64,000 nucleotides of DNA from Solobacterium sp. (GTDB taxonomy: Bacteria; Bacillota_I; Bacilli_A; Erysipelotrichales; Erysipelotrichaceae): the NCBI GenBank assembly GCA_024693325.1, contig JAILLA010000005.1, forward strand, positions 1-64,000, written 5' to 3'. Numbering within the stretch: the stretch's first letter is position 1; each line of letters opens with the position of its first letter. The notes beneath the pieces are model-generated. The model saw only the letters and a program-made list of their open reading frames with translations, was not told the origin of the DNA and did not search any database. The translations under genes were made by a program, and so were the position numbers. Shown here piece after piece: positions 25,533-34,900 of the stretch.

Positions 25533-25931
25533 TTAACCGCGCGGTCTCTTCGGCGGACGGCATCCGTTATGAGGGATAGGTGTTACATCATTAATAGCTG
25601 TAATCTCAAGTCCAGCTGTCTGCAGTGAACGGACTGCAGCTTCACGGCCGGGACCGGGTCCCTTAACATTAACTTCTACTGTCTTCAAGCCCTGCATGAC
25701 TGCGGCTTTAGCAGCTGCTTCAGCACAAAGCTGAGCAACATACGGTGTTGACTTACGGGAACCTTTGTAACCCAGTGCACCAGCGGAGCTCCAGGAAATA
25801 ACATTACCCGCTTCATCAGCGATCGTAACGATCGTGTTATTGAATGTCGAATGGATGTGAGCGACACCCTTGACTATATTGCGCTTAACTTTCTTTTTAC
25901 GCACAACAGTTTTCTTTGTGTTCTTAGCCAT
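25533..25931 (-). CDS. rpsK: 30S ribosomal protein S11
   Basis: A 132-residue protein with the signature [15 protein letters not shown] near residue 27 and the C-terminal [18 protein letters not shown]. It contacts mRNA at the platform of the small subunit. It has the normal alpha-operon position, 15 bases after rpsM. Confidence 0.98.
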   Translation of the reverse strand: MAKNTKKTVVRKKKVKRNIVKGVAHIHSTFNNTIVTIADEAGNVISWSSAGALGYKGSRKSTPYVAQLCAEAAAKAAVMQGLKTVEVNVKGPGPGREAAVRSLQTAGLEITAINDVTPIPHNGCRPPKRPRG

Positions 25932-25946
25932 TTAAATGTCCCTCCA

Positions 25947-26312
25947 TTACTTCTTCTTGTTCGCTACAGTACGACGAGGTCCCTTACGTGTACGGGCATT
26001 TGTACGTGTACGCTGTCCGCGTACAGGGAGTCCTCTTCTGTGGCGAAGTCCACGATAGCATCCGATTTCCATCAGACGCTTAACATTCAGCGCGCGCTCA
26101 CGACGCAGGTCGCCTTCTGTCTTGATGAGATCGACCTTCTGACGGATCGCATTTTCCTGCGCGTCTGTCAGATCTTTTGTTCTGATATCTTCGCTGATTC
26201 CGCATTCTTTCAGAATCTGCTTAGCTGTTGTCGGTCCAATACCATAAATATAGGTTAAGGATACAACGATACGTTTATTGTTCGGAATATCCACACCAGC
26301 AATACGTGCCAT
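25947..26312 (-). CDS. rpsM: 30S ribosomal protein S13
   Basis: A 121-residue protein starting [21 protein letters not shown], with the C-terminal [21 protein letters not shown] tail that reaches the tRNA sites. It follows rpmJ by 19 bases with a GGAGGAAG site. Confidence 0.98.
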   Translation of the reverse strand: MARIAGVDIPNNKRIVVSLTYIYGIGPTTAKQILKECGISEDIRTKDLTDAQENAIRQKVDLIKTEGDLRRERALNVKRLMEIGCYRGLRHRRGLPVRGQRTRTNARTRKGPRRTVANKKK

Positions 26313-26331
26313 AGTTTAATCTTCCTCCTGA

Positions 26332-26445
26332 TTAACCCTGTCTCTGCTTATGCTTAGGGTTTTCGCAGATTACCATTACAACGCCTCTGCGTCTGATAAT
26401 TCTGCATTTGTCGCAAATAGGTTTTACTGACGGTCTTACCTTCAT
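26332..26445 (-). CDS. rpmJ: 50S ribosomal protein L36 (zinc-binding type)
   Basis: A 37-residue [23 protein letters not shown] onward, ending [11 protein letters not shown]. The zinc ligands Cys11, Cys14, Cys27 and His32 are present. The ribosome site is GGGAGG, 7 bases before the ATG at 26445. It lies at the usual place upstream of rpsM, directly downstream of the infA remnant. Confidence 0.96.
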   Translation of the reverse strand: MKVRPSVKPICDKCRIIRRRGVVMVICENPKHKQRQG

Positions 26446-26490
26446 TTTGTCTGCCTCCCGGACTTACACTGTCCTCAGGTATTCTTTTTG

Positions 26491-26673
26491 CTTGTTCCTG
26501 TAGGTTTAAGCCCACGTGTTCGTTCAAGACGGAATTATCACAGAGATCCTATGGCCTGGTAAAATGCGGATGTAGAGCATCCGGATTTTACCAGCAACGT
26601 GAGCATGAATCTCATGTCCGTTCCGTAATTCCGACTGCACAGCACAGTGCCATGTTGGCTGCCCAGACCCATT
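26491..26673 (-). pseudogene. infA: infA remnant (translation initiation factor IF-1), frameshifted
   Basis: Between adk and rpmJ, where infA is expected, the minus strand encodes an IF-1-like core in one frame (stop at 26524-26526): [13 protein letters not shown] then [19 protein letters not shown]. Against the usual [27 protein letters not shown] this is clearly homologous. The family's C-terminal TRG appears in the next frame (26511-26519), and TYRNK in yet another (26491-26505), so at least two indels broke the 3' end. Upstream, an in-frame TGA (26674-26676) and no recognisable N-terminal 20 residues remove the start. No frame gives a full 72-residue IF-1. Homology is directly seen; the inference is that a functional infA lies elsewhere. 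Confidence 0.8.
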
Positions 26674-26731
26674 TCATGCATGAGTCCCTAACATGGGGAT
26701 AGGTGCGAGCACTCACTATTGTACTCGCACC
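26530..26731 (-). ncRNA. Structured leader-like RNA overlapping the infA remnant
   Basis: Four helices can be drawn in 200 bases: GGTGCGAG/CTCGCACC (26702-26709 with 26724-26731), CCATGTT/AACATGG (26650-26656 with 26690-26696), an 8-bp closing helix CGGAATTA/TAATTCCG (26530-26537 with 26626-26633), and inside it a 14-bp hairpin GGTAAAAT-CGGATG/CATCCG-ATTTTACC (26558-26592) with one mismatch. Three are perfect. This would form the 5' leader of rpmJ-rpsM-rpsK-rpoA-rplQ or a processing site between adk and rpmJ. The hairpin coincides with the GKIRM..YIRILP codons, so part of the symmetry is inherited from coding sequence. No Rfam family is recognised. Confidence 0.45.
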
Positions 26732-26739
26732 ACCCTACA

Positions 26740-27390
26740 TTATGCAACCTTTGATAAAGCTTTTTTTACATCTTCGAAGACTTCTGCCGCAGGTTTTCCT
26801 GCATCGATTCTTTCTACAACACCCAGCTTGTCAAAATAGTCAATGACAGGCTTTGTGCTGTTCTCATATTCATCCATGCGCTGGCGGAGTTTTTCAACTG
26901 TGTCGTCTTTACGCTGCTGCAGTTCGCCGCCGCATTCGTCACAGATTCCTTCAACCTTGCTCGGATGACCTTTGATGTGATAGATCGCTCCGCAGTTCGG
27001 GCAGATACGTCTTCCTGTGATACGGTCAACCAGAATGTCGAATCCTACTTCAAGAGCGATTACGCATTCAACCGGTTTTCCGATCTTAGCGGCTATTTCG
27101 CCGAATGCCTCAGCCTGTACAAGAGTACGAGGGAAGCCATCCAGGAGATAGCCCTTCTGACAATCAGGTTCGAGCAGTCTCTTTTCAACCATTGCATTGA
27201 TGACTCCGTCGGGTACAAGCTTGCCGGCATCCATATAGGACTTGGCTTCTTTACCGAGTTCTGTGCCATTGCGAACGTTTTCTCTTAACATGTCGCCGGT
27301 AGAGATGTGCGGAATGTCGTATTCTTTGACGATACGTTCCGACATTGTTCCTTTACCCGCTCCTGCGGGTCCCATGATCAGAATGTTCAT
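26740..27390 (-). CDS. adk: Adenylate kinase (zinc-lid type)
   Basis: A 216-residue enzyme converting ATP + AMP to 2 ADP. The P-loop GPAGAGKGT is at residues 7-15, the AMP-binding GDMLRENVRNGTELG near 32, DGFPRT near 84 and the LID contains a four-cysteine zinc site CPNC..CDEC (about 130-153), as in Gram-positive enzymes. It follows secY by 25 bases. map and an intact infA, which usually come next, are missing. Confidence 0.98.
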   Translation of the reverse strand: MNILIMGPAGAGKGTMSERIVKEYDIPHISTGDMLRENVRNGTELGKEAKSYMDAGKLVPDGVINAMVEKRLLEPDCQKGYLLDGFPRTLVQAEAFGEIAAKIGKPVECVIALEVGFDILVDRITGRRICPNCGAIYHIKGHPSKVEGICDECGGELQQRKDDTVEKLRQRMDEYENSTKPVIDYFDKLGVVERIDAGKPAAEVFEDVKKALSKVA

Positions 27391-27415
27391 GACTGCTCCT
27401 CCATAATTATCATTT

Positions 27416-28696
27416 TTATTTTCTGAATCCGTGATACTGTTTCTGAGTCATCTGACCCTTCAGCTGGGAGATGGTTTCCATCGCTACACCGACAACGATG
27501 ATGATACCGGTGCCTCCTACCGAAACGGAAGTGGAGAGCGGTGTAAACATCGGCAGCAGGTAAGGGATAACAGCAATGATGACCAATGCTGTGGCGCCCA
27601 GAACAGTGATTCGGTTGATGACTTTTTTCAGGTACGTTTTTGTTTCAGTACCCGGACGGATACCCGGAATATAAGCTCCGGATTTTCCGAGGTTTTCCGC
27701 AACCTTCTCCGGATCGATCTGCAGATCCGTGTAGAAGAATGTAAACAGGAAGATCAGGACTGCATAGAGAATGAGTCCGAACGGCTTCTGGAGGCTGAGG
27801 ATATTGCTCAGCTTCTGATAAGCACTGTAGTTTACAAAGCTCAGGATGATCTGCGGTGCGGTTATGATCGAAGAAGCGAAGATAACCGGGATTACAGATG
27901 CGGAATTGATCCTGAACGGAAGATATGTGATGTCATTCGCGCCGCGGTTCGAGCTTCCGGTATACTGGATCGGAATCTTTCTGACCGCCAGCTGCATGAT
28001 CACCACGCCGACGATGACAACCAGATAGAGCAATACATACAGTGCGAACATAAGGACACCGTTGAATACGGCACTCTGTGATGTTCCGGCAACCATAATG
28101 TTGAACACCTGGCTGAAGTTAGCCGGCATATTGGATACGATACCTGCGAAGATAATGATCGAAATACCGTTTCCGATACCTTTCATACTGATCCTGTCAC
28201 CGATCCAGAGCAGGAACATCGTACCTGCTGTCAGGATCGTTGCAGTGAACAGATATGTTGAGAATCTTGAGTTCTCCAGAATCGCATACTGCTTGTCAAA
28301 GCCGTATGTCATCGAGAAGGACTGTACAAGTGCCAGCACGCAGCCAAGATATCTAGTGATCCTGTCCATCTGCTGTCTTCCCTGCTGACCGGATTTTGTC
28401 ATCTCAGTCAGCGCGGGAATTACATCCATGCTTAACAGCTGGATAATAATGCTGGCAGTAATGTACGGTGATACGCCGAGAGCGAATACCGACATTCTTT
28501 CGAAAGCTCCGCCTCCGAGCATATTCATCATAGCCAGAATGGAGTTGTCGGAAATCTGTGCCGACAGCTTTGCAGCGTCAACACCTGGAACCGGAATCGC
28601 CGCACCGATGCGATAGATCAGCAGCATGAGCAGTGTAAAGAGGATCTTGTTGCGGATCTCTTTATTCTTGAACATGCCGGCGAACATGCGCATCAT
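27416..28696 (-). CDS. secY: Protein translocase subunit SecY
   Basis: A 426-residue membrane protein with ten predicted helices, forming the Sec channel. Landmarks are IPVPGVDAAKL near residue 35, the plug region GGGAFERMSVFALGVSPYITASIIIQLL near 62, and TEMTKSGQQGRQQ near 95. It starts one base after the rplO stop; ATG codons at 28696 and 28693 are both possible. Confidence 0.98.
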   Translation of the reverse strand: MMRMFAGMFKNKEIRNKILFTLLMLLIYRIGAAIPVPGVDAAKLSAQISDNSILAMMNMLGGGAFERMSVFALGVSPYITASIIIQLLSMDVIPALTEMTKSGQQGRQQMDRITRYLGCVLALVQSFSMTYGFDKQYAILENSRFSTYLFTATILTAGTMFLLWIGDRISMKGIGNGISIIIFAGIVSNMPANFSQVFNIMVAGTSQSAVFNGVLMFALYVLLYLVVIVGVVIMQLAVRKIPIQYTGSSNRGANDITYLPFRINSASVIPVIFASSIITAPQIILSFVNYSAYQKLSNILSLQKPFGLILYAVLIFLFTFFYTDLQIDPEKVAENLGKSGAYIPGIRPGTETKTYLKKVINRITVLGATALVIIAVIPYLLPMFTPLSTSVSVGGTGIIIVVGVAMETISQLKGQMTQKQYHGFRK

Positions 28697-28697
28697 A

Positions 28698-29138
28698 TTA
28701 CAGCACCTCGGCTGTTCCGCCTGCTTCTTCGATTGCTTTCAGTGCAGATTTAGAAAACTTTGCAGCCTTAACAGTCAGTTTCTTTTCCAAACCGCCTTCT
28801 CCGAGGATCTTGACACCGTCAAGTTCCTTTTTCACAAGGCCGGCAGCCTTGAGTGCTTCTGTATCAACAGTAACACCATCCTCAAAACGGTTCAGATCTT
28901 TGACGTTGACGATTGCATATTCCTTACGTGTGAAGTTTGTGAATCCACGTTTCGGGAATCTCTTATATGCAGGTGTCTGGCCGCCTTCAAATCCGATGGA
29001 AACACCGCCGCCGCTGCGGGCATTCTGGCCTTTATGACCTTTTCCGGCAGTTTTACCCTGACCGGAGCCCTGGCCTCTGCCGATACGCTTTGATACAAAA
29101 CGTGCGCCGTCAGCTGCCTTCATTTCATTCAGCTTCAT
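28698..29138 (-). CDS. rplO: 50S ribosomal protein L15
   Basis: A 146-residue protein with the glycine-rich loop [22 protein letters not shown] near residue 20 and [20 protein letters not shown]. It follows rpsE by only 12 bases, leaving no room for rpmD (L30), which many Firmicutes carry here. Confidence 0.98.
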   Translation of the reverse strand: MKLNEMKAADGARFVSKRIGRGQGSGQGKTAGKGHKGQNARSGGGVSIGFEGGQTPAYKRFPKRGFTNFTRKEYAIVNVKDLNRFEDGVTVDTEALKAAGLVKKELDGVKILGEGGLEKKLTVKAAKFSKSALKAIEEAGGTAEVL

Positions 29139-29150
29139 TGATTAGCCTCC

Positions 29151-29672
29151 TTATCGAACTTCTGCGACCTTCAGATCGCGCAGTTTAGCAACATCGTTTA
29201 CAGTACGCATGCTCTTGAGAGCGTCCAGTGTAGCGTAAACTACATTGACTGCTGTACGGCTTCCGATAACCTTGGAGAGAACATCGCTGATGCCTGCCAG
29301 TTCGAGAATGGAACGGACAGCACCGCCGGCGATAACTCCGGTACCGGGAGCAGCAGGCTTCAGAAGAACTGAGCTTGCTCCATGTTTGCCGATTGCTGTA
29401 TGCGGTACAGTACGGTTGTTTTCAACCAGCTGTACGCGGAATACGTTTTTATTTGCAGCTTCTGTTGCTTTTCTGATTGCATCAGGTACTTCAGCTGCTT
29501 TTCCCATACCGAATCCGACTCTGCCCTTATGGTCGCCGATAACAACCAGAGCAGCGAAACGCATTCTGCGTCCGCCCTTTACAGTCTTGCTGACACGGTT
29601 AATGGATACTACCACATCATCGAACTCTTTGGGTTCGCGAGGTCTCCTGAATGCTTTACGTTCGTTTGCCAT
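29151..29672 (-). CDS. rpsE: 30S ribosomal protein S5
   Basis: A 173-residue protein with the double-stranded RNA-binding-like region [21 protein letters not shown] near residue 25 and [19 protein letters not shown] near residue 108. It guards decoding fidelity together with S4 and S12. It is 16 bases after rplR. Confidence 0.98.
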   Translation of the reverse strand: MANERKAFRRPREPKEFDDVVVSINRVSKTVKGGRRMRFAALVVIGDHKGRVGFGMGKAAEVPDAIRKATEAANKNVFRVQLVENNRTVPHTAIGKHGASSVLLKPAAPGTGVIAGGAVRSILELAGISDVLSKVIGSRTAVNVVYATLDALKSMRTVNDVAKLRDLKVAEVR

Positions 29673-29688
29673 TATGATCTGTTCCCCC

Positions 29689-30045
29689 TTAGAATTTCAG
29701 TCCTGCTTCTCTTGCAGCATCTGCAAGAGCCTGGACTCTTCCGTGATAGACGTAACCGCCACGGTCGAAACGTACGGATTCGATATTAGCAGCGAGGCAC
29801 TTCTTAGCGATGTCTTCGCCGACCTTCTTGGCAGCTTCAACATTTCCGCCGTTTTCCAGCTTCAGCACGAGGCTGCTGGAAGACAGGAGTGTTTTCCCTG
29901 TTGTATCATCAATAATCTGAGCATAAATCTGCTTGTTGGAACGGAACACGTTCAGCCTAGGGCTCTCGGGAGTTCCGCTGACAACTCTGCGGACACGAGC
30001 GTGTCTGCGGAGACGTTCTTCATTTTTCTTAGTTCTTTTCAGCAT
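29689..30045 (-). CDS. rplR: 50S ribosomal protein L18
   Basis: A 118-residue 5S rRNA-binding protein: [35 protein letters not shown] at the N-terminal half and the C-terminal [23 protein letters not shown]. Normal spc-operon order after rplF. Confidence 0.98.
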   Translation of the reverse strand: MLKRTKKNEERLRRHARVRRVVSGTPESPRLNVFRSNKQIYAQIIDDTTGKTLLSSSSLVLKLENGGNVEAAKKVGEDIAKKCLAANIESVRFDRGGYVYHGRVQALADAAREAGLKF

Positions 30046-30063
30046 CTTACTCTCTCCTTCCCA

Positions 30064-30609
30064 TTACTTCTTAGCAGCTGTCTTGCCTTCCTTACGGCGT
30101 ACATGTTCATCCTTATAACGGACACCCTTTCCACCATACGGTTCAGGCTTCTTAGCTGATCTGACGACTGCTGCGAACTGTCCGACACGCTGCTTATCGA
30201 TACCAGTAATGGTAATTGTAGTAGCATCCGGTACAGTAACCTTGAGATCCTCAGGAACCGTGAATTCAACCGGGTGGGAATAGCCGAGGTTTAATGTCAG
30301 CTTATTGCCTGCCAGAGCTGCACGGTAACCGATACCAACGATCTGCAGTGTCTTTGTGTATTCCTTGTCACAGCCTTCGATCATGGTAGCGAGCAGAGCT
30401 CTTGTTGTACCATGGAGCTGTTTTGTAACTTTCTCTTCATTCGGACGGCTGACTGTCAGTGTTGTGCCATCGATAGAGATGTTCATCAGCGGTGAGAACT
30501 TCCGTGTCAGAGTTCCTTTGGAACCCTTGACCGTCACCTCATTGCCTTCAGCGACAGTCACTTCGACGCCGGAAGGAATGGTAATCGCTTTATTTCCGAT
30601 ACGTGACAT
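30064..30609 (-). CDS. rplF: 50S ribosomal protein L6
   Basis: A 181-residue protein with the duplicated L6 domain, SRIGNKAITIPSGVEVTV at the start and PEPYGGKGVRYKDEHVRRKEGKTAAKK at the end. It binds near the sarcin-ricin loop. It follows rpsH by 20 bases. Confidence 0.98.
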   Translation of the reverse strand: MSRIGNKAITIPSGVEVTVAEGNEVTVKGSKGTLTRKFSPLMNISIDGTTLTVSRPNEEKVTKQLHGTTRALLATMIEGCDKEYTKTLQIVGIGYRAALAGNKLTLNLGYSHPVEFTVPEDLKVTVPDATTITITGIDKQRVGQFAAVVRSAKKPEPYGGKGVRYKDEHVRRKEGKTAAKK

Positions 30610-30629
30610 TTCGTTTTCCTTTCTCTAAA

Positions 30630-31031
30630 TTACCACACGTAAGCGATAACTTCGCCGCCCGTGTGCTTTTTGCGTGCATCTCTGTCAGTCATCATGCCAT
30701 CACTTGTGGAGATGATTGCAATTCCCAGGCCGTTCAGTACGGAAGGAACTTCATTGTTCTTTGCGTAAACGCGCAGACCGGGTTTGGAGATACGTTTGAT
30801 TCCTGAAATAACGGACTTCTTTTCGCCTGTGTATTTCAGTGTAACTGTCATCTTTTTATCAATGCCTTCACCTGTTACAGCATAGTTTTCAATGTAGCCT
30901 TCAGCCTTCAGAATTCTGGCGATTTCTACCTTGACCTTTGAAACGGGAGTAACTTCAACTGTATCCATGTGTGCCTGAACGCCGTTGCGGATTCTTGTGA
31001 GCATATCGGCGATAGGATCTGTCATATTCAT
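30630..31031 (-). CDS. rpsH: 30S ribosomal protein S8
   Basis: A 133-residue 16S rRNA-binding protein: [23 protein letters not shown] at the start and ALGIA-type core [22 protein letters not shown] near residue 98. It starts 21 bases after the S14 stop, in the usual order. Confidence 0.98.
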   Translation of the reverse strand: MNMTDPIADMLTRIRNGVQAHMDTVEVTPVSKVKVEIARILKAEGYIENYAVTGEGIDKKMTVTLKYTGEKKSVISGIKRISKPGLRVYAKNNEVPSVLNGLGIAIISTSDGMMTDRDARKKHTGGEVIAYVW

Positions 31032-31052
31032 AGTCTTTGTTCCTCCTTATTC

Positions 31053-31238
31053 TTACCAGCTGGCCTTCTTGACACCGGGGATCTGTCCCTGGTAAGCCAG
31101 TTCACGGAAACAGATACGGCAAAGCTTATACTTTCTTAATACTGAATGCGGGCGTCCGCAGCGTTCGCAGCGCGTATATTCTCTTGTGGAGAACTTTGCA
31201 GGACGGCTCTGCTTAACTTTTAATGATGTTTTTGCCAT
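31053..31238 (-). CDS. rpsZ: 30S ribosomal protein S14 (zinc-binding type)
   Basis: A 61-residue protein with a full zinc site CERC..CRIC (Cys24, 27, 40, 43). This is the short zinc-containing (C+) form of S14, which is replaced by zinc-independent paralogues under zinc limitation in some Firmicutes. It follows rplE by 13 bases. Confidence 0.98.
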   Translation of the reverse strand: MAKTSLKVKQSRPAKFSTREYTRCERCGRPHSVLRKYKLCRICFRELAYQGQIPGVKKASW

Positions 31239-31251
31239 TTTTCAGCCCTCC

Positions 31252-31791
31252 TTATTTAGCAAACGGCATGCCCAGCTTTTCCAGCAGTGCATATGCTTCC
31301 TGGTTTGTCTGTGCTGTAGTAACGATAACGATATCGAGACCACGAACCTTGTTGACCTTGTCGAAGTTGATTTCCGGGAAGATCAGCTGTTCTTTAACGC
31401 CCAGCGTATAGTTGCCGCGGCCGTCAAATGCTGTTGTGCTGACACCGCGGAAGTCACGAACACGCGGCAGGGAAATGTTGAACAGCTTGTCAAGGAATTC
31501 ATACATACGCTCGCCGCGCAGCGTGACCTTGCAGCCGATGGACATTCCTTCACGCAGCTTGAAGTTCGCGATGGACTTCTTAGCCTTTGTGATGACCGGC
31601 TTCTGACCGGAGATCTGTGTCATTTCAGCTACTGCATCTTCAAGAAGCTTCGGGTTAGCGATAGCATCGCCAACACCCATGTTGAGGACGACTTTTTCAA
31701 GTCTCGGAGCCTGCATCGGTGTTGTGTAGTTGAACTGTTTGATCAGGGCAGGTTTGACTGTCTCTCTGTATTTTTCTTCAAGACGATTCAT
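31252..31791 (-). CDS. rplE: 50S ribosomal protein L5
   Basis: A 179-residue protein that binds 5S rRNA and contacts P-site tRNA. Landmarks are [21 protein letters not shown] near residue 34, [19 protein letters not shown] loop ([16 protein letters not shown]) and [21 protein letters not shown] near residue 112. It shares one base with the rplX stop, so the pair is coupled. Confidence 0.98.
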   Translation of the reverse strand: MNRLEEKYRETVKPALIKQFNYTTPMQAPRLEKVVLNMGVGDAIANPKLLEDAVAEMTQISGQKPVITKAKKSIANFKLREGMSIGCKVTLRGERMYEFLDKLFNISLPRVRDFRGVSTTAFDGRGNYTLGVKEQLIFPEINFDKVNKVRGLDIVIVTTAQTNQEAYALLEKLGMPFAK

Positions 31792-32111
31792 TACTTCTTA
31801 TCCTCCTTGATCTCATTTCCGGTCTTCTTGTTATAACGGACCTTGTCTTTGCCTGTTCCTTTATAACCAACACGGCCAGCCTGCTTCGCCTTTGTATCAT
31901 AGATCATGACATTGCTGACATGGATCGGCGCTTCAGTCTCAACGATGCCGCCTTCAGGATTTTCCTGAGTCGGCTTCAGAGCCTTCTTGACCATATTTAC
32001 GCCTTCGACGATGACACGGTTGCTTCTGGGAGAAACAGCTGTGACTTCACCGATTGTTCCTTTGTAATGGCCGCTGATGACCATTACTGTATCACCTGTT
32101 TTAATTTTCAT
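31791..32111 (-). CDS. rplX: 50S ribosomal protein L24
   Basis: A 106-residue protein with a KOW motif: [22 protein letters not shown] at the start, followed by [21 protein letters not shown]. It initiates 50S assembly. It overlaps rplE by one base. Confidence 0.98.
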   Translation of the reverse strand: MKIKTGDTVMVISGHYKGTIGEVTAVSPRSNRVIVEGVNMVKKALKPTQENPEGGIVETEAPIHVSNVMIYDTKAKQAGRVGYKGTGKDKVRYNKKTGNEIKEDKK

Positions 32112-32127
32112 ATGTCCGGCTCCTTTC

Positions 32128-32496
32128 TTACAGAACTTCCGGAGCCAGTGACACGATCTTCATATATCCTTTGTCACGAAGCTCTCTTGCAACAGGGCCG
32201 AAAATACGTGTTCCGACCGGTGTCAAGTCCTCTTTAATGATAACTGCAGCATTATCATCGAATTTGATATAACTGCCATTGTCACGGCGCAGACCGTAAG
32301 CTGTACGTACGATAACGCACTTAACGACCTGACCCTGCTTGACGCTTCCGTTCGGAAGTGCCTTCTTTACTGAGCAGACGACAACATCACCAATGGTAGC
32401 GCTCTTTCTGCGGCTGCCGCCCAGGCAGCGGATTACGAGCAGTTCTTTCGCACCGGTATTGTCAGCGACTCTCAATCTGGTTTCATTCTGAATCAT
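32128..32496 (-). CDS. rplN: 50S ribosomal protein L14
   Basis: A 122-residue protein from [20 protein letters not shown], the conserved L14 start, with CAGGAGGAG as ribosome site; the frame is open 14 codons further but those overlap rpsQ. RAYG-type core [27 protein letters not shown] is present. Confidence 0.97.
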   Translation of the reverse strand: MIQNETRLRVADNTGAKELLVIRCLGGSRRKSATIGDVVVCSVKKALPNGSVKQGQVVKCVIVRTAYGLRRDNGSYIKFDDNAAVIIKEDLTPVGTRIFGPVARELRDKGYMKIVSLAPEVL

Positions 32497-32515
32497 TGCT
32501 TTCTCCTCCTGGTGT

Positions 32516-32779
32516 TTAAAGAACAACTGCCTTTTCAACGATACGGACGAGGCGGAAATGCTTGTCCTTGCTGAGAGGTCTTGTTTCCATGATCTCTACT
32601 GTATCGCCTACATGTGCTTCATTGTTTTCGTCATGTACCTTGAATTTGTTGGAATATTTTACCTGTCTGCCATATAAAGGATGGCTCATTTTGGTATCGA
32701 TTCTAACGACAACTGTCTTGTCCATTTTGTCGGACACGACTACGCCGCGCAATACCTTACGGTTATTTCTTTCTTCCAT
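32516..32779 (-). CDS. rpsQ: 30S ribosomal protein S17
   Basis: An 87-residue protein, [20 protein letters not shown] onward, with an OB-fold core [18 protein letters not shown]. Of the two ATG codons (32785 and 32779), the second has the better spacing (8 bases) from the AAAGGAGG site. The stop lies 19 bases before rplN. Confidence 0.96.
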   Translation of the reverse strand: MEERNNRKVLRGVVVSDKMDKTVVVRIDTKMSHPLYGRQVKYSNKFKVHDENNEAHVGDTVEIMETRPLSKDKHFRLVRIVEKAVVL

Positions 32780-32793
32780 ATCCATGCCCTCCT

Positions 32794-32997
32794 TTATTTA
32801 GCCTCTTTGGCCATCTCACGTTCTGTGAGGACAGTCTTGATTCTTGCGATCGTCTTACGAACGTCCTTCATGCGTGCCGGATTCTCAAGAGAACCGGTAG
32901 CCTGTGCAAAGCGGAGTCCGTAGAGTTCTTCAGTCAGACTTGTGATCTGCTTGTTGAGCTCATCATTGCTCATATCTCTGATTTCTTTAACGTTCAT
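32794..32997 (-). CDS. rpmC: 50S ribosomal protein L29
   Basis: A 67-residue two-helix protein, [21 protein letters not shown], then [20 protein letters not shown] and the C-terminal [16 protein letters not shown]. It lies near the tunnel exit, where trigger factor and SRP dock. It is 3 bases after rplP. Confidence 0.98.
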   Translation of the reverse strand: MNVKEIRDMSNDELNKQITSLTEELYGLRFAQATGSLENPARMKDVRKTIARIKTVLTEREMAKEAK

Positions 32998-33000
32998 AGC

Positions 33001-33417
33001 TTACTTTACCTGCTCTCTCTTGATAAAGCGTGTTTTGACGCAAAGCTTGTTCGCTGCAAGTCTTAAAGCTTCGCGAGCTACTTCTTCGCTAACACCACCG
33101 ATTTCAAACATGATGCGGCCTGCCTGAACAACTGCTACCCAGTGATCAGGAGCACCTTTACCGGAACCCATACGTACTTCGAGAGGTTTCTTGGTCTTTG
33201 CCAGATGCGGGAAGATCTTGATCCAGACTTTACCGCCACGGTCCATATAACGTGTCATGGCGACACGGGCAGCCTCGATCTGAGCGCTGCTTACATATCC
33301 GCCCTCGTCTGCTACGATACCGTAATCGCCGAATGCGAGTTCACGGCCAGCCTTAGCTCTGCCTTCGTAGCTGATACGATGAGGTCTTCTGTATTTTGTT
33401 CTGTTAGGCATCAACAT
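33001..33417 (-). CDS. rplP: 50S ribosomal protein L16
   Basis: A 138-residue protein: [19 protein letters not shown] at the start and [30 protein letters not shown] in the middle. It shapes the A-site finger region. The ribosome site AGGAGGT lies inside the last codons of rpsC, 11 bases before the ATG. Confidence 0.98.
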   Translation of the reverse strand: MLMPNRTKYRRPHRISYEGRAKAGRELAFGDYGIVADEGGYVSSAQIEAARVAMTRYMDRGGKVWIKIFPHLAKTKKPLEVRMGSGKGAPDHWVAVVQAGRIMFEIGGVSEEVAREALRLAANKLCVKTRFIKREQVK

Positions 33418-33419
33418 AA

Positions 33420-34235
33420 TTACTCGTTACCTCCTTCTGCAGCAGGTGCCGGAGCAGCAGGACGCTGCTGTGCATTTGCTGCATTGCGGCGGTCGCCACG
33501 GGAGTTGTTTCTTCTGTCACGGTTGCCGCGGCCGTTTCTGCGGTCGCCTCTTGCCGGACGGGAAGGAGCCTCAGGTTCTTTGACCATCTGTCCCGGGAGA
33601 ACTTCGCCACGGCAGATCCAGACTTTGACGCCGATCTTGCCGTATGTTGTATGTGCTTCAGCATGCGCATAGTCGATATCACTGCGCAGTGTATGAAGAG
33701 GAACGACACCCTGTGAATATCCCTCGTCACGAGCGATTTCTGCTCCGCCCAGACGGCCGGATGCCAGAGTCTTGATTCCCTTTGCGCCGGAACGCATTGT
33801 CTGCTGAATTGCTTTCTTCTGAGCAATACGGAAGGACTGACGAGCTTCCAGCTGTTCGCAGATCTTACGTGCAACCAGAGTTGCATCGAGATCAGGATTA
33901 GCTACAGGAAGAACTTCGATCTTGATCGCCTTGCCGTCTGTCAGTTTTGTCAGGTCAGCCTTCAGGCTTTCCATCTTATCTTTTCCGGCAGCGTCTTTTC
34001 CTACCATTGCACCCGGACGTGCGCAGCGAACCAGGATCTTAGCATCCTGCTTGCCTGTACGTTCGATTTCAAAGCGGGAAACATACGCATCCTTCAGCTT
34101 TTCGCCGAGGAACTTACGGATTTTGACATCTTCGTTCAGAAGATCTCCAAAATCAGCTTTTTCTGCATACCATCTGGACTCCCAGTCACGGATGACACCA
34201 ACACGCAGACCAATCGGGCTAACTTTCTGTCCCAT
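33420..34235 (-). CDS. rpsC: 30S ribosomal protein S3 with long arginine-rich C-terminal tail
   Basis: A 271-residue protein, longer than the usual 210-220. The KH domain and C-terminal S3 domain are normal ([21 protein letters not shown] at the start, [30 protein letters not shown] near residue 160). Residues from about 220 form a low-complexity tail, rich in Arg, Asn, Gly and Pro ([19 protein letters not shown], later [14 protein letters not shown]). S3 lines the mRNA entry channel, so the tail could touch mRNA. Some Firmicutes and Actinobacteria carry comparable tails. Confidence 0.97.
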   Translation of the reverse strand: MGQKVSPIGLRVGVIRDWESRWYAEKADFGDLLNEDVKIRKFLGEKLKDAYVSRFEIERTGKQDAKILVRCARPGAMVGKDAAGKDKMESLKADLTKLTDGKAIKIEVLPVANPDLDATLVARKICEQLEARQSFRIAQKKAIQQTMRSGAKGIKTLASGRLGGAEIARDEGYSQGVVPLHTLRSDIDYAHAEAHTTYGKIGVKVWICRGEVLPGQMVKEPEAPSRPARGDRRNGRGNRDRRNNSRGDRRNAANAQQRPAAPAPAAEGGNE

Positions 34236-34252
34236 ATTTCGATCTTCCTCCC

Positions 34253-34588
34253 TTATCTCTCGTCAGAAACCACTACAGTGATGTGGCTCGTTCTCTTAAG
34301 AATCTGTGAAGCACTTCCCTTTGCACGGGGCATGAAACGCTTCAGTGTGATACCCTCGTCTGCATAGCATGCCTTGACATACAGTGCATCGTGATCGAGG
34401 TTGAAGTTGTGCGTTGCATTTGCTGCAGCGGATTTTACGACTTTTGCAATCGCGTTGGATGCATGGTTCGGTGTGAACTGCAGGATCGCAAGAGCTTCGT
34501 CAACATTCTTGCCGCGGATCGTATCCAGTACAAGACGTACTTTACGGGGAGTGTAACGAACTGTTTTTGCTGTTGCTTTAACGTCCAT
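34253..34588 (-). CDS. rplV: 50S ribosomal protein L22
   Basis: A 111-residue protein with the tunnel-lining beta-hairpin region: [22 protein letters not shown] near residue 11 and [29 protein letters not shown] near the end. Macrolide-resistance changes map to this loop in other species. Normal order between rpsS and rpsC. Confidence 0.98.
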   Translation of the reverse strand: MDVKATAKTVRYTPRKVRLVLDTIRGKNVDEALAILQFTPNHASNAIAKVVKSAAANATHNFNLDHDALYVKACYADEGITLKRFMPRAKGSASQILKRTSHITVVVSDER

Positions 34589-34602
34589 CTTTGTTCTCCT
34601 CC

Positions 34603-34881
34603 TTATCCCTTACGATCGGTCTTGTTGTCACCGTGACCGCCGTATTTACGTGTCGGTGCAAATTCACCGAGTTTATGTCCGACCATATCTTCTGTTACAT
34701 AGACCGGAATGTGTTCCTTGCCGTTGTAAACAGCGAATGTGTGCTCCACGAAGTTCGGGAAGATCACTGAACGGCGGGACCATGTCTTGATGACTTCTTT
34801 CTTGTTGGACGCATTCAGTGCTTCTACCTTTTTCATCAGGTGTTCATCACAGAACGGGCCTTTTTTAATGCTTCTTGACAT
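34603..34881 (-). CDS. rpsS: 30S ribosomal protein S19
   Basis: A 92-residue protein: [20 protein letters not shown] at the start and the C-terminal [21 protein letters not shown]. It contacts the A-site tRNA region of the 30S head. It follows rplB by 19 bases. Confidence 0.98.
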   Translation of the reverse strand: MSRSIKKGPFCDEHLMKKVEALNASNKKEVIKTWSRRSVIFPNFVEHTFAVYNGKEHIPVYVTEDMVGHKLGEFAPTRKYGGHGDNKTDRKG

Positions 34882-34900
34882 TTTTCATCTCTCCTTTCAG

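Noticed and set aside
26702-26735. AGGGTGG-like sequence and hairpin after adk, recalling a T-box
   Set aside because: A T-box needs a specifier stem upstream and a terminator downstream, and AGGGTGGNACCGCG is not complete; the site sits at the 5' side of the interval.
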